From an uncultured Actinomycetes bacterium (GTDB taxonomy: Bacteria; Actinomycetota; Acidimicrobiia; Acidimicrobiales; RAAP-2), in the NCBI GenBank assembly GCA_903825305.1, contig CAIKAC010000026.1, forward strand, positions 1 to 42,091: a stretch of DNA of 42,091 bases. The letters are read 5' to 3'. Shown one piece after another: positions 16,690 to 23,452 of the stretch; within the stretch, counting starts at the first letter, position 1; every line of letters starts with the position of its first letter. The notes beneath the pieces are model-generated. The model was given only the letters and a program-made list of their open reading frames with translations, had not been told where the DNA came from and made no database searches. A program made the position numbers and the translations under genes.

Positions 16690-16992
16690 TTACCGCTGGA
16701 ACAAGAAGGTTACGAACTTGCCGAAACCAAAGTTGAGTCCAAAGATCAGGGCGATCATGAGGAGGAGCACGAACAAGGTAATGCTCGTGTAGTTGATGAG
16801 TTCTGGGCGCGTCGGCCATGAGACCTGACGCAATTCTTCACGAACTTCCCGGAAAAACTGACGAATAGAAGTGCGCTTGCGCTTTTGCCGTGAGCGAGTC
16901 TGCTGCACAGCCTGGGCACGACGAGCTGACGGCGTGCCGTCTGCATTCATCTGTCCTTGGCGCTGCATCAAGCGCTTTTGCTCGCGATTCAC
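16690..16992 (-). CDS. secE: protein translocase subunit SecE
   Basis: SecE is the clamp subunit of the SecYEG channel in the cytoplasmic membrane. The 100-residue protein has a basic Gln/Arg-rich N-terminal region (1-42), the conserved amphipathic helix with REELRQVSWPTR at 51-62, and one membrane span at about 69-95, as in actinobacterial single-span SecE. The start is GTG at 16992 with AAAGGA 5 bases upstream. The secE-nusG-rplK order is conserved in bacteria. Confidence 0.95.
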   Translation of the reverse strand: MNREQKRLMQRQGQMNADGTPSARRAQAVQQTRSRQKRKRTSIRQFFREVREELRQVSWPTRPELINYTSITLFVLLLMIALIFGLNFGFGKFVTFLFQR

Positions 16993-17035
16993 GGTTTTCC
17001 TTTAGTTCGTTTCGTTCTTCGGTCTTTCGGCCGAG

Positions 17036-17108
17036 CAGGGCAGGAGGGACTCGAACCCCCAACCGCCGGTTTTGGAGACCGGTGCTCTACCAATTGAGCC
17101 ACTGCCCT
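17036..17108 (-). tRNA. tRNA-Trp (CCA anticodon)
   Basis: The minus strand folds as a complete cloverleaf: a 7-base acceptor (AGGGCAG/CTGCCCT), D stem GCTC/GAGC, anticodon stem CCGGT/ACCGG with loop CTCCAAA, and a T arm with GTTCGAGT. The 3' CCA is not encoded. It lies between rpmG and secE, the classic actinobacterial position. Confidence 0.97.
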
Positions 17109-17190
17109 CGGTGGGCCGCCCTCGCGGCCTTTTTCGCTAGTGGTCACGGGAGCGGATTGAAAATCCTAGCACCGCCCTCGTGGGTCCGCT

Positions 17191-17355
17191 TTAGCGCGTC
17201 TCCGTGTGGAGGGTGTGACGGCGATCAAACCGGCAGAACTTGTTCATCTCGATGCGCTCGCGGTCGTTCATCTTGTTCTTCGTGGTGATGTAGTTACGAC
17301 GCTTGCAGTCTTGGCACTCGAGAGTTACCTGCACTCGCTTTTCGTTCTTCGCCAT
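17191..17355 (-). CDS. rpmG: 50S ribosomal protein L33
   Basis: This small large-subunit protein lies near the E site. It has 54 residues, beginning [17 protein letters not shown]. The conserved [10 protein letters not shown] block is at 19-28. The first zinc pair, CxxC, is present at 14-17, but the second pair reads CRFD (43-46) instead of CxxC, so only three cysteines remain. I chose ATG 17355; a longer frame upstream runs into tRNA-Met. It sits in the tRNA-Thr/tRNA-Met/rpmG/tRNA-Trp/secE string. Confidence 0.95.
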   Translation of the reverse strand: MAKNEKRVQVTLECQDCKRRNYITTKNKMNDRERIEMNKFCRFDRRHTLHTETR

Positions 17356-17413
17356 GAATATGGCCTTTCTTTCCTTGGATTCCGGCCGAAATCCTCGATT
17401 TTCGTTAACTGAC

Positions 17414-17490
17414 TGGTAGCGGAGGCGGGACTCGAACCCGCGACACCACGAATATGCGCCGTGTGCTCTAACCACCTGAGCTACTCCGCC
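17414..17490 (-). tRNA. tRNA-Met (CAT anticodon) with an abnormal anticodon loop, CCA encoded
   Basis: The fold is GGCGGAG acceptor, D arm GCTC/GAGC, anticodon stem CACGG/TCGTG, T arm GCGGG/CCCGC, discriminator A and an encoded CCA (17414-17416). The anticodon loop is CGCATAT; elongator tRNA-Met normally has CTCATAA. Anticodon CAT is at 17456-17454. Nucleotide 33 is G (plus-strand 17457) and nucleotide 38 is T (17452). U33 is almost universal because it makes the U-turn. The 1-72 pair is G-U. Identity as Met rests on the anticodon and on its position between tRNA-Thr and rpmG. Confidence 0.88.
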
Positions 17491-17494
17491 AGCG

Positions 17495-17566
17495 AGCCCT
17501 CGGTGGGGATTGAACCCACGACCCCCTCCTTACCATGGAGGTGCTCTGCCACTGAGCTACAAGGGC
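17495..17566 (-). tRNA. tRNA-Thr (GGT anticodon)
   Basis: A full cloverleaf on the minus strand: acceptor GCCCTTG/CGAGGGC, D stem GCTC/GAGC, anticodon stem CCTCC/GGAGG with loop ATGGTAA, T stem GTGGG/CCCAC. CCA is not encoded. Only 4 bases separate it from tRNA-Met, so both are processed from one transcript. Confidence 0.97.
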
Positions 17567-17572
17567 GACAAT

Positions 17573-17593
17573 GCACCCTCCGAAAAGGGTGCT
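17573..17593. other. short hairpin upstream of tRNA-Thr
   Basis: GCACCCT and AGGGTGC form a 7-base stem around a short A-rich loop, between the tRNA-Thr 5' end and the divergent GNAT gene. It may be part of the tRNA precursor leader. It has no T-tract on the minus strand. Confidence 0.35.
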
Positions 17594-17665
17594 TGGACAT
17601 GATAGCCACAGAATCGGCTCCTAGTTTCCGCGGCTTCCAAATTGGGCCTCTGCGTGTATTCGGCC

Positions 17666-17671
17666 TAGCAT
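17666..17671 (+). promoter_or_regulatory. -10 box for a leaderless GNAT transcript
   Basis: TAGCAT ends 7 bases before the ATG at 17679. This places the expected transcription start on or next to the start codon. No SD is present. Confidence 0.5.
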
Positions 17672-17678
17672 CTCGCCG

Positions 17679-18215
17679 ATGCATATTCGCTTGGTCTCCC
17701 CCGCTGACGCTGACGCCCTCTTGGCAATTTACAACCCTGAGGTCATCGAAACCGTCGTGACCTTCGATTTGGTGCCCGGAGAAACCTCGGACATGCTCGC
17801 TTGGATTGAAAGCCACCTCGGCGCCCATCCCGCCATCGTGGCCGTGGCTGACAACCCTGTAGAAGCCCCCGAGGGCACTCCACTGAGTGCCAACGGCGAT
17901 GCCATTTTGGGATATGCCTCTATTCGAGAGTTTCGCGATAGGCCGGCCTATGCCACCACGGTTGAAAATTCGGTGTACGTGGCCCGAAGTGCCAGAGGCC
18001 AAGGTATAGCCCGCCACCTCATGGATCACCTCATCATCATGGCGACCGATGCTGGCTTCCACTCCATGATCGCCAGAATCGTGGGCGACAACGAGACGTC
18101 CATCAAACTGCACGAAGCCTGTGGTTTCGAACTCGTTGGCATCGAACGCGAGGTGGGCCGCAAACATGGCCGATGGCTCAACGTCGTTGAGATGCAATTA
18201 CTCCTTGGCTCTTAA
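17679..18215 (+). CDS. GNAT N-acetyltransferase, phosphinothricin acetyltransferase (PAT)-like
   Basis: This is probably an acetyl-CoA-dependent acetyltransferase of the PAT/methionine-sulfone family, which acetylates the amino group of glutamate analogues or amino acids. The 178-residue protein has TVENSVYV near 94-101 and the acetyl-CoA loop RGQGIARHL at 106-114, then a C-terminal GFELVGIEREVGRKHGRW segment typical of PAT relatives. A loop at 58-74 (NPVEAPEGTPLSANGDA) is longer than in most members. It stands alone on the plus strand with a TAGCAT box 7 bases from its ATG. The substrate cannot be told from sequence. Confidence 0.8.
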   Translation: MHIRLVSPADADALLAIYNPEVIETVVTFDLVPGETSDMLAWIESHLGAHPAIVAVADNPVEAPEGTPLSANGDAILGYASIREFRDRPAYATTVENSVYVARSARGQGIARHLMDHLIIMATDAGFHSMIARIVGDNETSIKLHEACGFELVGIEREVGRKHGRWLNVVEMQLLLGS

Positions 18216-19855
18216 GCAATAAGTGTGTCTTCGGGCAATTGACCTAGCGCGGTCCATCGACCCAAAGGCATCACAATGGCCACCATGGTCGCCACCAAGG
18301 TGGCGGCCAAGGCAATGGGGTTGGCGTGTAGGAGTTGACTGGCCAGATCGTGACCACCGGGCAGGCCAAGAAATGGCGAGAGCGCCGAGAGCACGATGAT
18401 GGTGGTTCGAATTTTTCCTGTGGCAACCGGTGCGAGCAAGATGATGCCCCACGAGAGGTACCACGGCTGCACCACCGGCGACAGCACAACAAAGACCAAC
18501 ATGGTCAACCCCATCGCTTTGAGCCACCCGATGCGCTCATAGTTGCGAAGCAGATAGATCCCTAACGCAACCGCTATCGCCATACCGATCAAGCGCGTGA
18601 CGGCCAAGATTGATCCTTGGCTCACCGCCAAGCCGAGATGCCCACAGACCCAACTGATGGCGAGACCAATCGAGGTGGCCGGCGCAGCCCAGCTCCTCAC
18701 CGTGCCTGGGGTTGCCAAGTTGTGAATCCACCCAAGACCCAAGCCGCTGATTGCCGTCAGTACCCCCATAACGGCAATCGAGATGAGTCCAGCAAGCGCC
18801 AAGGGCCTGAGCCTCTTTCTGAAGGGAACACCCGCACCGAGCCAGTCCCAGGCAATGTAAATAATGCCAACGGCCGCCGGTGCTTTTACTGCTGCAGCTA
18901 ATGCGCAGAGCACGATGCCGACCACGCGATGTCCGTACAGCGCTGCGGTCACACCAAGTAACAACAAGGCCACCATGAACCCGTCGTTATGAGCACCACC
19001 CACCATGGTGATGATGATGATGGGATTCAAAATTGCCAAGACGAACGCTTCGCCATGGTCACGACCAAGCACCTTGCACAGCTTGGGCATGCACCACGCC
19101 ATGGCAAAGACGGACACCACCTCAAGCACGCGCAGCATGATGACGGTAACGAATTCATGGTGTGCTGACGCCGTAGCAAAAAATCCGTCAAGGATGAGAA
19201 ACAACGGGCCATAGGGCGCCGGGGTGTTACCCCACAAGGGATCAACCGGAGCCACGTAGGCACCGCTGCCCAGCGTGAAGGGCCCATACACGTAGGGGTT
19301 GATATGACGTGACACCATCTCGCCTTGCGCGGCGTAGCTAAAGACATCGCGACTAAACATCGGCGCCACGATGACCATGGGGATCATCCAAGCGGCCAGA
19401 ATCCACATGAGGTACTTCATCGGAACGTGAGGCCGATGACGCAGCGCCTTCGCTAATTGAATCCACACGCGAATCAACATCACTAAACCGCCATAGACGG
19501 CAACCAAACTGATCAGCAGTTCCGCTTCGTTGGTGGGCCCATAGTTCGGTGTTGCCGGCACGCCAAAAAACCACGTGCCGGGAATGTTCAACTTGAACGG
19601 CGAGTTCGTGAAGGACCCACCGATCGCAATCGACACCAAGGCCAAGAAACCCGTGATCGCAGGTCGCCACAGCCACCGCCAGTGGTCCGCACCGTCATAC
19701 TCATCATCAACCACCTGCACGGGCCGAACCCGTTCCACGACTTGGCTACGCCACTCGTTGAGGTTTGCGCCTACAGGGGCCAATCGATCACGCCACACGC
19801 GCAAGCGTGCCCACACGTGGGGCCACCGCTCGGTTGAAGCTTGATCAGTATCCAT
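18212..19855 (-). CDS. mptB: polytopic membrane mannosyltransferase, MptB-like
   Basis: This looks like a GT-C glycosyltransferase that uses polyprenol-phosphate mannose to build alpha-1,6-mannan on lipoglycans at the outer face of the membrane. From ATG 19855 it has 547 residues with about a dozen hydrophobic segments. The motif FSRDVFSYAAQGEMVSRHIN is in the first large loop, with the Asp expected for GT-C catalysis, and NPYVYGP follows. A longer frame reaching 20191 runs through the tRNA-Tyr gene and is false. GAGG lies 9 bases before 19855. Its stop overlaps the GNAT stop region. The MptB assignment is by recognition of the SRDVFSY/NPYVYGP pattern; other GT-C family members are possible. 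Confidence 0.7.
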   Translation of the reverse strand: MDTDQASTERWPHVWARLRVWRDRLAPVGANLNEWRSQVVERVRPVQVVDDEYDGADHWRWLWRPAITGFLALVSIAIGGSFTNSPFKLNIPGTWFFGVPATPNYGPTNEAELLISLVAVYGGLVMLIRVWIQLAKALRHRPHVPMKYLMWILAAWMIPMVIVAPMFSRDVFSYAAQGEMVSRHINPYVYGPFTLGSGAYVAPVDPLWGNTPAPYGPLFLILDGFFATASAHHEFVTVIMLRVLEVVSVFAMAWCMPKLCKVLGRDHGEAFVLAILNPIIIITMVGGAHNDGFMVALLLLGVTAALYGHRVVGIVLCALAAAVKAPAAVGIIYIAWDWLGAGVPFRKRLRPLALAGLISIAVMGVLTAISGLGLGWIHNLATPGTVRSWAAPATSIGLAISWVCGHLGLAVSQGSILAVTRLIGMAIAVALGIYLLRNYERIGWLKAMGLTMLVFVVLSPVVQPWYLSWGIILLAPVATGKIRTTIIVLSALSPFLGLPGGHDLASQLLHANPIALAATLVATMVAIVMPLGRWTALGQLPEDTLIA

Positions 19856-19949
19856 ATGTGGCGACCTCGACGCCATCAGCCAGCCACTCGGCGTAGATGT
19901 CGACATTGTAATGAAGGTTCGACCTCGGCGACAGGGGGCCAATGAGCAA

Positions 19950-19982
19950 GCAAGCCCCGCCGAAGATATCGGCGGGGCTTGC
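19950..19982 (-). terminator. strong terminator hairpin of tRNA-Tyr
   Basis: GCAAGCCCCGCCG (19950-19962) pairs perfectly over 13 bases with CGGCGGGGCTTGC (19970-19982) around a 7-base loop. It starts 1 base after the encoded CCA of tRNA-Tyr and is followed on the minus strand by TTGCTCATT. Confidence 0.8.
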
Positions 19983-19983
19983 G

Positions 19984-20068
19984 TGGTGGGCCAGGAGGGA
20001 TTTGAACCCCCGTAGGCTGAGCCGTCTGGTTTACAGCCAGATCCCTTTGGCCACTCGGGCACTGACCC
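19984..20068 (-). tRNA. tRNA-Tyr (GTA anticodon), CCA encoded
   Basis: A class II tRNA with a long variable arm. The acceptor is GGGTCAG/CTGGCCC, the anticodon stem TCTGG/CCAGA with loop CTGTAAA, and the T arm contains GTTCAAAT. The 3' CCA (19984-19986) is encoded. Its normal GTA anticodon gives no sign of a TAA suppressor that could explain the rpoC stop. Confidence 0.97.
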
Positions 20069-20075
20069 GTCGAAG

Positions 20076-20081
20076 ATGTTA
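20076..20081 (-). promoter_or_regulatory. -10 box of tRNA-Tyr
   Basis: On the minus strand TAACAT ends 7 bases before the mature 5' end of tRNA-Tyr. No clear -35 is seen; the region is shared with the divergent yajQ promoter. Confidence 0.45.
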
Positions 20082-20115
20082 GTCCCCTCTCCGCTGCCTT
20101 GGCGTCGCGCCTGAC

Positions 20116-20121
20116 TACGAT
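20116..20121 (+). promoter_or_regulatory. -10 box for leaderless yajQ
   Basis: TACGAT ends 7 bases before the ATG at 20129, which supports that start over the in-frame ATG at 20099. Confidence 0.5.
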
Positions 20122-20128
20122 GCGAGGC

Positions 20129-20617
20129 ATGCCCAGTTTCGACATTGTCTCCGAGATCGACCACCAAGAAGTCCGAAATGCCGTGGACCAAGCAAATCGC
20201 GAAGCCACCACTCGCTTCGACTTCAAAAACACTGACTCAACCATTGACTACAGCGAGAAAGAACTCGTGCTTCGCTCTTCCACCGAAGACCGGCTGCGCG
20301 CCCTCTACCAAGTGCTCGAAGAGAAATTGGTCCGCCGTGACGTATCGCTCAAAGTTCTCGACCCCAAAACCATTGAAGATGCTTCTCGGGGAGCCGCTCG
20401 GCAACACATCGGCCTCAAAGCGGGCATTGGTCAAGACGAAGCAAAGAAGATCAACAAGCTGATTAAAGAACTGAATCTCAAAGGCGTGCAGTCACAAATC
20501 CAAGGCGACCAAGTGCGCGTTACGGGCAAGAAGCGAGACGACCTTCAAGCCATCATTACGGCTTGCAAGGAATCGGACCTCGGCATTCCCTTGCAGTTCA
20601 TTAACTTCCGGGACTAA
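20129..20617 (+). CDS. yajQ: YajQ-family nucleotide-binding protein
   Basis: This cytosolic family of two ferredoxin-like domains binds nucleotides. Some members bind cyclic-di-GMP and act as effectors; the role in actinobacteria is not established. The 162-residue protein is the normal length. It begins MPSFDIVSEIDHQEV and contains the family blocks TTRFDFKNTDS (about 26-36) and GKKRDDLQAII near 133-143, and ends LQFINFRD. I chose ATG 20129 because homology starts there and a TACGAT box lies 7 bases upstream. Its stop is only 13 bases from the convergent gtrA-like gene. Confidence 0.93.
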   Translation: MPSFDIVSEIDHQEVRNAVDQANREATTRFDFKNTDSTIDYSEKELVLRSSTEDRLRALYQVLEEKLVRRDVSLKVLDPKTIEDASRGAARQHIGLKAGIGQDEAKKINKLIKELNLKGVQSQIQGDQVRVTGKKRDDLQAIITACKESDLGIPLQFINFRD

Positions 20618-20630
20618 CTCGAACGCAGAC

Positions 20631-21143
20631 TCAGCGCGGAGCGATGTGCTCTTGTTCCTCTTCGTGGGTGAGGTGCTCGTCAAACTCTTCCAGTTCGAAG
20701 TGGAAGAGACGATTGAAGAGCAGGAGTTTGAGAACCCAGAAAATACCGAAGCTCAAAATGTTGGCCACGAGCACCAAAGCCGTTTGACCCAGGTGGTGCA
20801 GGTGCCAAGCGTTCCCTAAGTGCTTGGCGAACGATGCACCGAACACGGACACGAAAATACCCAATGCTGCCATGGACCAAAAGGGAATGATCTCTCGAGT
20901 GAGGTGACTCCTGCCAGATTTACCCCAGGCCCAACTGCGGTTCAAATAGTACGAAGGAACGGTTGCGATCGAGTTAGCGATCACCGTTGAGGTGACTTCG
21001 CCCCAGAGGTGAAACACACCAAAGATCAAAAGCAGAGAAAGAAACGACACGCCAGTCGAGATCACCGACGAGAGCGTGTAGCGGATGAGTTTGCGCCCTT
21101 CATGGGAGTGTGCCCACGTGCGTGCGTCAGAGATAAGGGACAT
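20631..21143 (-). CDS. GtrA-family membrane protein
   Basis: GtrA-like proteins are small four-span membrane proteins thought to help move polyprenyl-linked sugars across the membrane. The 170-residue protein has four hydrophobic segments at about 22-42, 50-68, 85-107 and 118-141. The motif SYYLNRSWAWG at about 64-74 is typical of the family. The tail is acidic and His-rich (HLTHEEEQEH). No glycosyltransferase partner is adjacent, but the MptB-like enzyme is about 1 kb away and also uses a polyprenyl-phosphate sugar. A TAGCAT box lies 9 bases before the ATG. Confidence 0.85.
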   Translation of the reverse strand: MSLISDARTWAHSHEGRKLIRYTLSSVISTGVSFLSLLLIFGVFHLWGEVTSTVIANSIATVPSYYLNRSWAWGKSGRSHLTREIIPFWSMAALGIFVSVFGASFAKHLGNAWHLHHLGQTALVLVANILSFGIFWVLKLLLFNRLFHFELEEFDEHLTHEEEQEHIAPR

Positions 21144-21152
21144 GGTGCGCCA

Positions 21153-21158
21153 ATGCTA
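21153..21158 (-). promoter_or_regulatory. -10 box of the GtrA-family gene
   Basis: TAGCAT on the minus strand ends 9 bases before the ATG at 21143, leaving at most a 2-3 base leader. Confidence 0.45.
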
Positions 21159-21247
21159 GGCCCTTTTTTCACTAGATCGGGGCTCTGATTCTGTGAAAGA
21201 TCTGTCAAGGTTGGCCGTGGCTGAGCCAGCCGTGCCACCATGGAACC

Positions 21248-22099
21248 ATGAGTCGCGACCTTGACCAACTGCTTTCCTGGCTCGACCTCGAAGCCATTGA
21301 GACCAATATTTTCAGAGGACAGCAGCCCCGACTGGGCCTTCCCCACCAACGCACCTTCGGCGGTCTCGTCGCCGGCCAAGCACTCATGGCTGCCGGTCGC
21401 ACGGTCGAAGATCGACTCGTCCACAGCCTCCACAGCTACTTTTTGCTACCCGGCGACCCGTCCATTCCCATTCTTTATGAAGTCGACCGCATTCGCGATG
21501 GAAAATCCTTCGTCACTCGACGCGTCGTCGCCATTCAGCACGGTCGGGCCATTTTTAACCTCGAGGCTTCTTTCCACCACCCCGAACACGGCCTCGAGCA
21601 CAGTGCAACTCCCCCTGATGTACCCGCTCCTGAAAGCCTGCCCAACATTCTCGAGCTCATCGAACCACGCCGAGAGGAATTTGGCTGGGTCTTTGACCGT
21701 CCTCACCCCATTGAACAGCGCTTCATCACTGAGCCCACCATCATGAGTCGCGAGCCCCGTGGCCCCGAACAGCGAATCTGGATTAAGGCCGATGGGGTAC
21801 TCCCTGACGATCCCCTCGTCCATGCCTGCGTGACGACCTTTGCATCTGACATGTCACTGGTTGACACCATCTTTGGCCCGCACCCCATGCGATGGAACGA
21901 CGCCAACATGATGGCGGCAAGCATTGACCACTGCATGTGGTTCCACGATGCCCCAAAAATTGATGAGTGGATGCTCTACGACATGGACACGCCGATTGCC
22001 CATCAGGGCCGGGGACTTGCACGTGGCTTTCTCTTCGACGCGTCAGGCACGCTGATCGTCTCAATGGTCCAAGAAGGACTCTGTCGCGTCGTGAGCTAA
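21248..22099 (+). CDS. tesB: acyl-CoA thioesterase II
   Basis: TesB hydrolyses acyl-CoA to free acid and CoA. The 283-residue protein is a double hotdog fold of normal length. The N-terminal half contains HQRTFGGLVAGQAL (about 33-46). The C-terminal half contains the catalytic-Asp segment ASIDHCMWFH near residues 222-231 and the family's conserved Gln region near the end (SMVQEGLCR). I see no clear SD or -10 near the ATG, and an out-of-frame ATG lies 8 bases upstream. It ends directly against the convergent gltA stop with no spacer. Confidence 0.93.
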   Translation: MSRDLDQLLSWLDLEAIETNIFRGQQPRLGLPHQRTFGGLVAGQALMAAGRTVEDRLVHSLHSYFLLPGDPSIPILYEVDRIRDGKSFVTRRVVAIQHGRAIFNLEASFHHPEHGLEHSATPPDVPAPESLPNILELIEPRREEFGWVFDRPHPIEQRFITEPTIMSREPRGPEQRIWIKADGVLPDDPLVHACVTTFASDMSLVDTIFGPHPMRWNDANMMAASIDHCMWFHDAPKIDEWMLYDMDTPIAHQGRGLARGFLFDASGTLIVSMVQEGLCRVVS

Positions 22100-23371
22100 T
22101 TAGGCGCGCTGCGACATGGGCACGAAGTCTCGAGTTCCCTCGCCGATGTAGAGCTGGCGCGGACGCGTGATCTTCATGTCTTGCTCCAGGAGCTCCTTGA
22201 AGTGTGCGAGCCATCCAGCGGTACGCGGAATGGCAAACAGCACCGTGAACATCTCCATCGGGAAGCCCATGGCCTGGTAAATCAAACCCGAGTAGAAGTC
22301 CACGTTCGGGTACAAACGACGCGAGACGAAGTAGTCCTCGCTCAGCGCAATCTCCTCGAGCTTGAGCGCAATGTCAAGCAAGGGATTCTTACCCGTAACC
22401 GCAAAGACCTCATCGGCCGTCTTTTTAATGATGCGCGCCCGTGGGTCATACGACTTGTAGACACGATGGCCAAAGCCTTGAAGAACGCGACGGCCAGCTT
22501 TGACTTCTTCGATGTAGGCCGGCACGTTTTCGATGGATCCAATTTCTTGGAGCATGCGAATCACTGCTTCGTTCGCACCACCGTGACGTGGACCATAGAG
22601 CGCCGCAGCGGCAGCAGCCGTTGCCGAGTACGGGTCACCATGACTCGAAGCGATGGTGCGCATGGCCGTGGTGCCGCAGTTTTGCTCGTGATCAGCGTGC
22701 AGGATGAACAGTACATCGAGGGCGCGAGTCAACACCGGGTTGGGCTCAAAACGCGGCTCGGCGACTCGCCACATCATGGAGAGGAAGTTTGAGCAAAAGT
22801 CCATGGAGTTGTCGGGATACACAAAGGGCATGCCCACACTGAATCGGTGTGCAGCCGCTGCCAAGGTTGGCATCTTGGCGATAAGGCGAACGATCTGGCG
22901 ATGGAGAATCTCCGGATCATTAATGGTCTTGGCATCTTGGTAGAAGGTTGACAGTGCCGCGACCGCCGAGACCAACATGCCCATGGGGTGTGCGTCGTAG
23001 TGGAAGCCTTCCAAGAAGCGCTTTCGAACGTTCTCGTGGATGAAGGTGTGATACGTGACTTCGTGTTCCCATGCTGCAAACTGATCATGCGTCGGCAACT
23101 CGCCGTTCAAGAGCAGGTATGCAACTTCCAAATAGGTCGACTGTTCGGCAAGCTGCTCAATGGGGTATCCCCGGTAGCGCAGCTCCCCCGCTTCGCCGTC
23201 GAGGTAGGTAATGGCTGACTCACATGCAGCGGTGGTCATCAGTGCTGGGTCGTAAAACCACAGGCCAGGTAGCAGCGAGGAGAACTCCTTTGCGGCAACA
23301 CCACCGTTAACAATGGGAATCTCTCGACTCTCTCCACTGCGATTGTCAATAATCGTGATGCTCTCTGGCAC
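22100..23371 (-). CDS. gltA: citrate synthase
   Basis: This enzyme condenses acetyl-CoA with oxaloacetate to enter the TCA cycle. The 423-residue protein has the size of the hexameric type II enzyme. It carries the catalytic-His regions HADHEQNCGTTAMR and GFGHRVYKSYDPRA, with HGGANEAVI between them. The start is GTG 23371, with AGGAGG 8 bases upstream. A TAGCAT box at 23418-23413 predicts a leader of about 35 bases, so this gene uses an SD, unlike many neighbours. It supplies the acetyl-CoA branch point next to the acyl-CoA genes further right. Confidence 0.96.
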   Translation of the reverse strand: MPESITIIDNRSGESREIPIVNGGVAAKEFSSLLPGLWFYDPALMTTAACESAITYLDGEAGELRYRGYPIEQLAEQSTYLEVAYLLLNGELPTHDQFAAWEHEVTYHTFIHENVRKRFLEGFHYDAHPMGMLVSAVAALSTFYQDAKTINDPEILHRQIVRLIAKMPTLAAAAHRFSVGMPFVYPDNSMDFCSNFLSMMWRVAEPRFEPNPVLTRALDVLFILHADHEQNCGTTAMRTIASSHGDPYSATAAAAAALYGPRHGGANEAVIRMLQEIGSIENVPAYIEEVKAGRRVLQGFGHRVYKSYDPRARIIKKTADEVFAVTGKNPLLDIALKLEEIALSEDYFVSRRLYPNVDFYSGLIYQAMGFPMEMFTVLFAIPRTAGWLAHFKELLEQDMKITRPRQLYIGEGTRDFVPMSQRA

Positions 23372-23412
23372 TTCGGCTGGCCTCCTGCCTGATCGGGGGA
23401 ACGCTGGCCACC

Positions 23413-23418
23413 ATGCTA
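23413..23418 (-). promoter_or_regulatory. -10 box of gltA
   Basis: TAGCAT on the minus strand lies 41 bases before the GTG start. It is the only TANNNT at a sensible distance in this gap. Confidence 0.4.
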
Positions 23419-23452
23419 GAGCCGTTTTGGCGGTCTCTAATCAGGAATTATT

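Noticed and set aside
17356-17475. N-terminal extension of rpmG
   Set aside because: It runs into tRNA-Met; the L33 homology starts at ATG 17355.
17481-18197. 238-codon minus-strand frame opposite the GNAT gene
   Set aside because: It also covers tRNA-Thr, is rich in His/Gly shadow codons, and the plus-strand GNAT motifs are clear.
19856-20191. N-terminal extension of the mannosyltransferase
   Set aside because: It reads through the tRNA-Tyr gene and its terminator.
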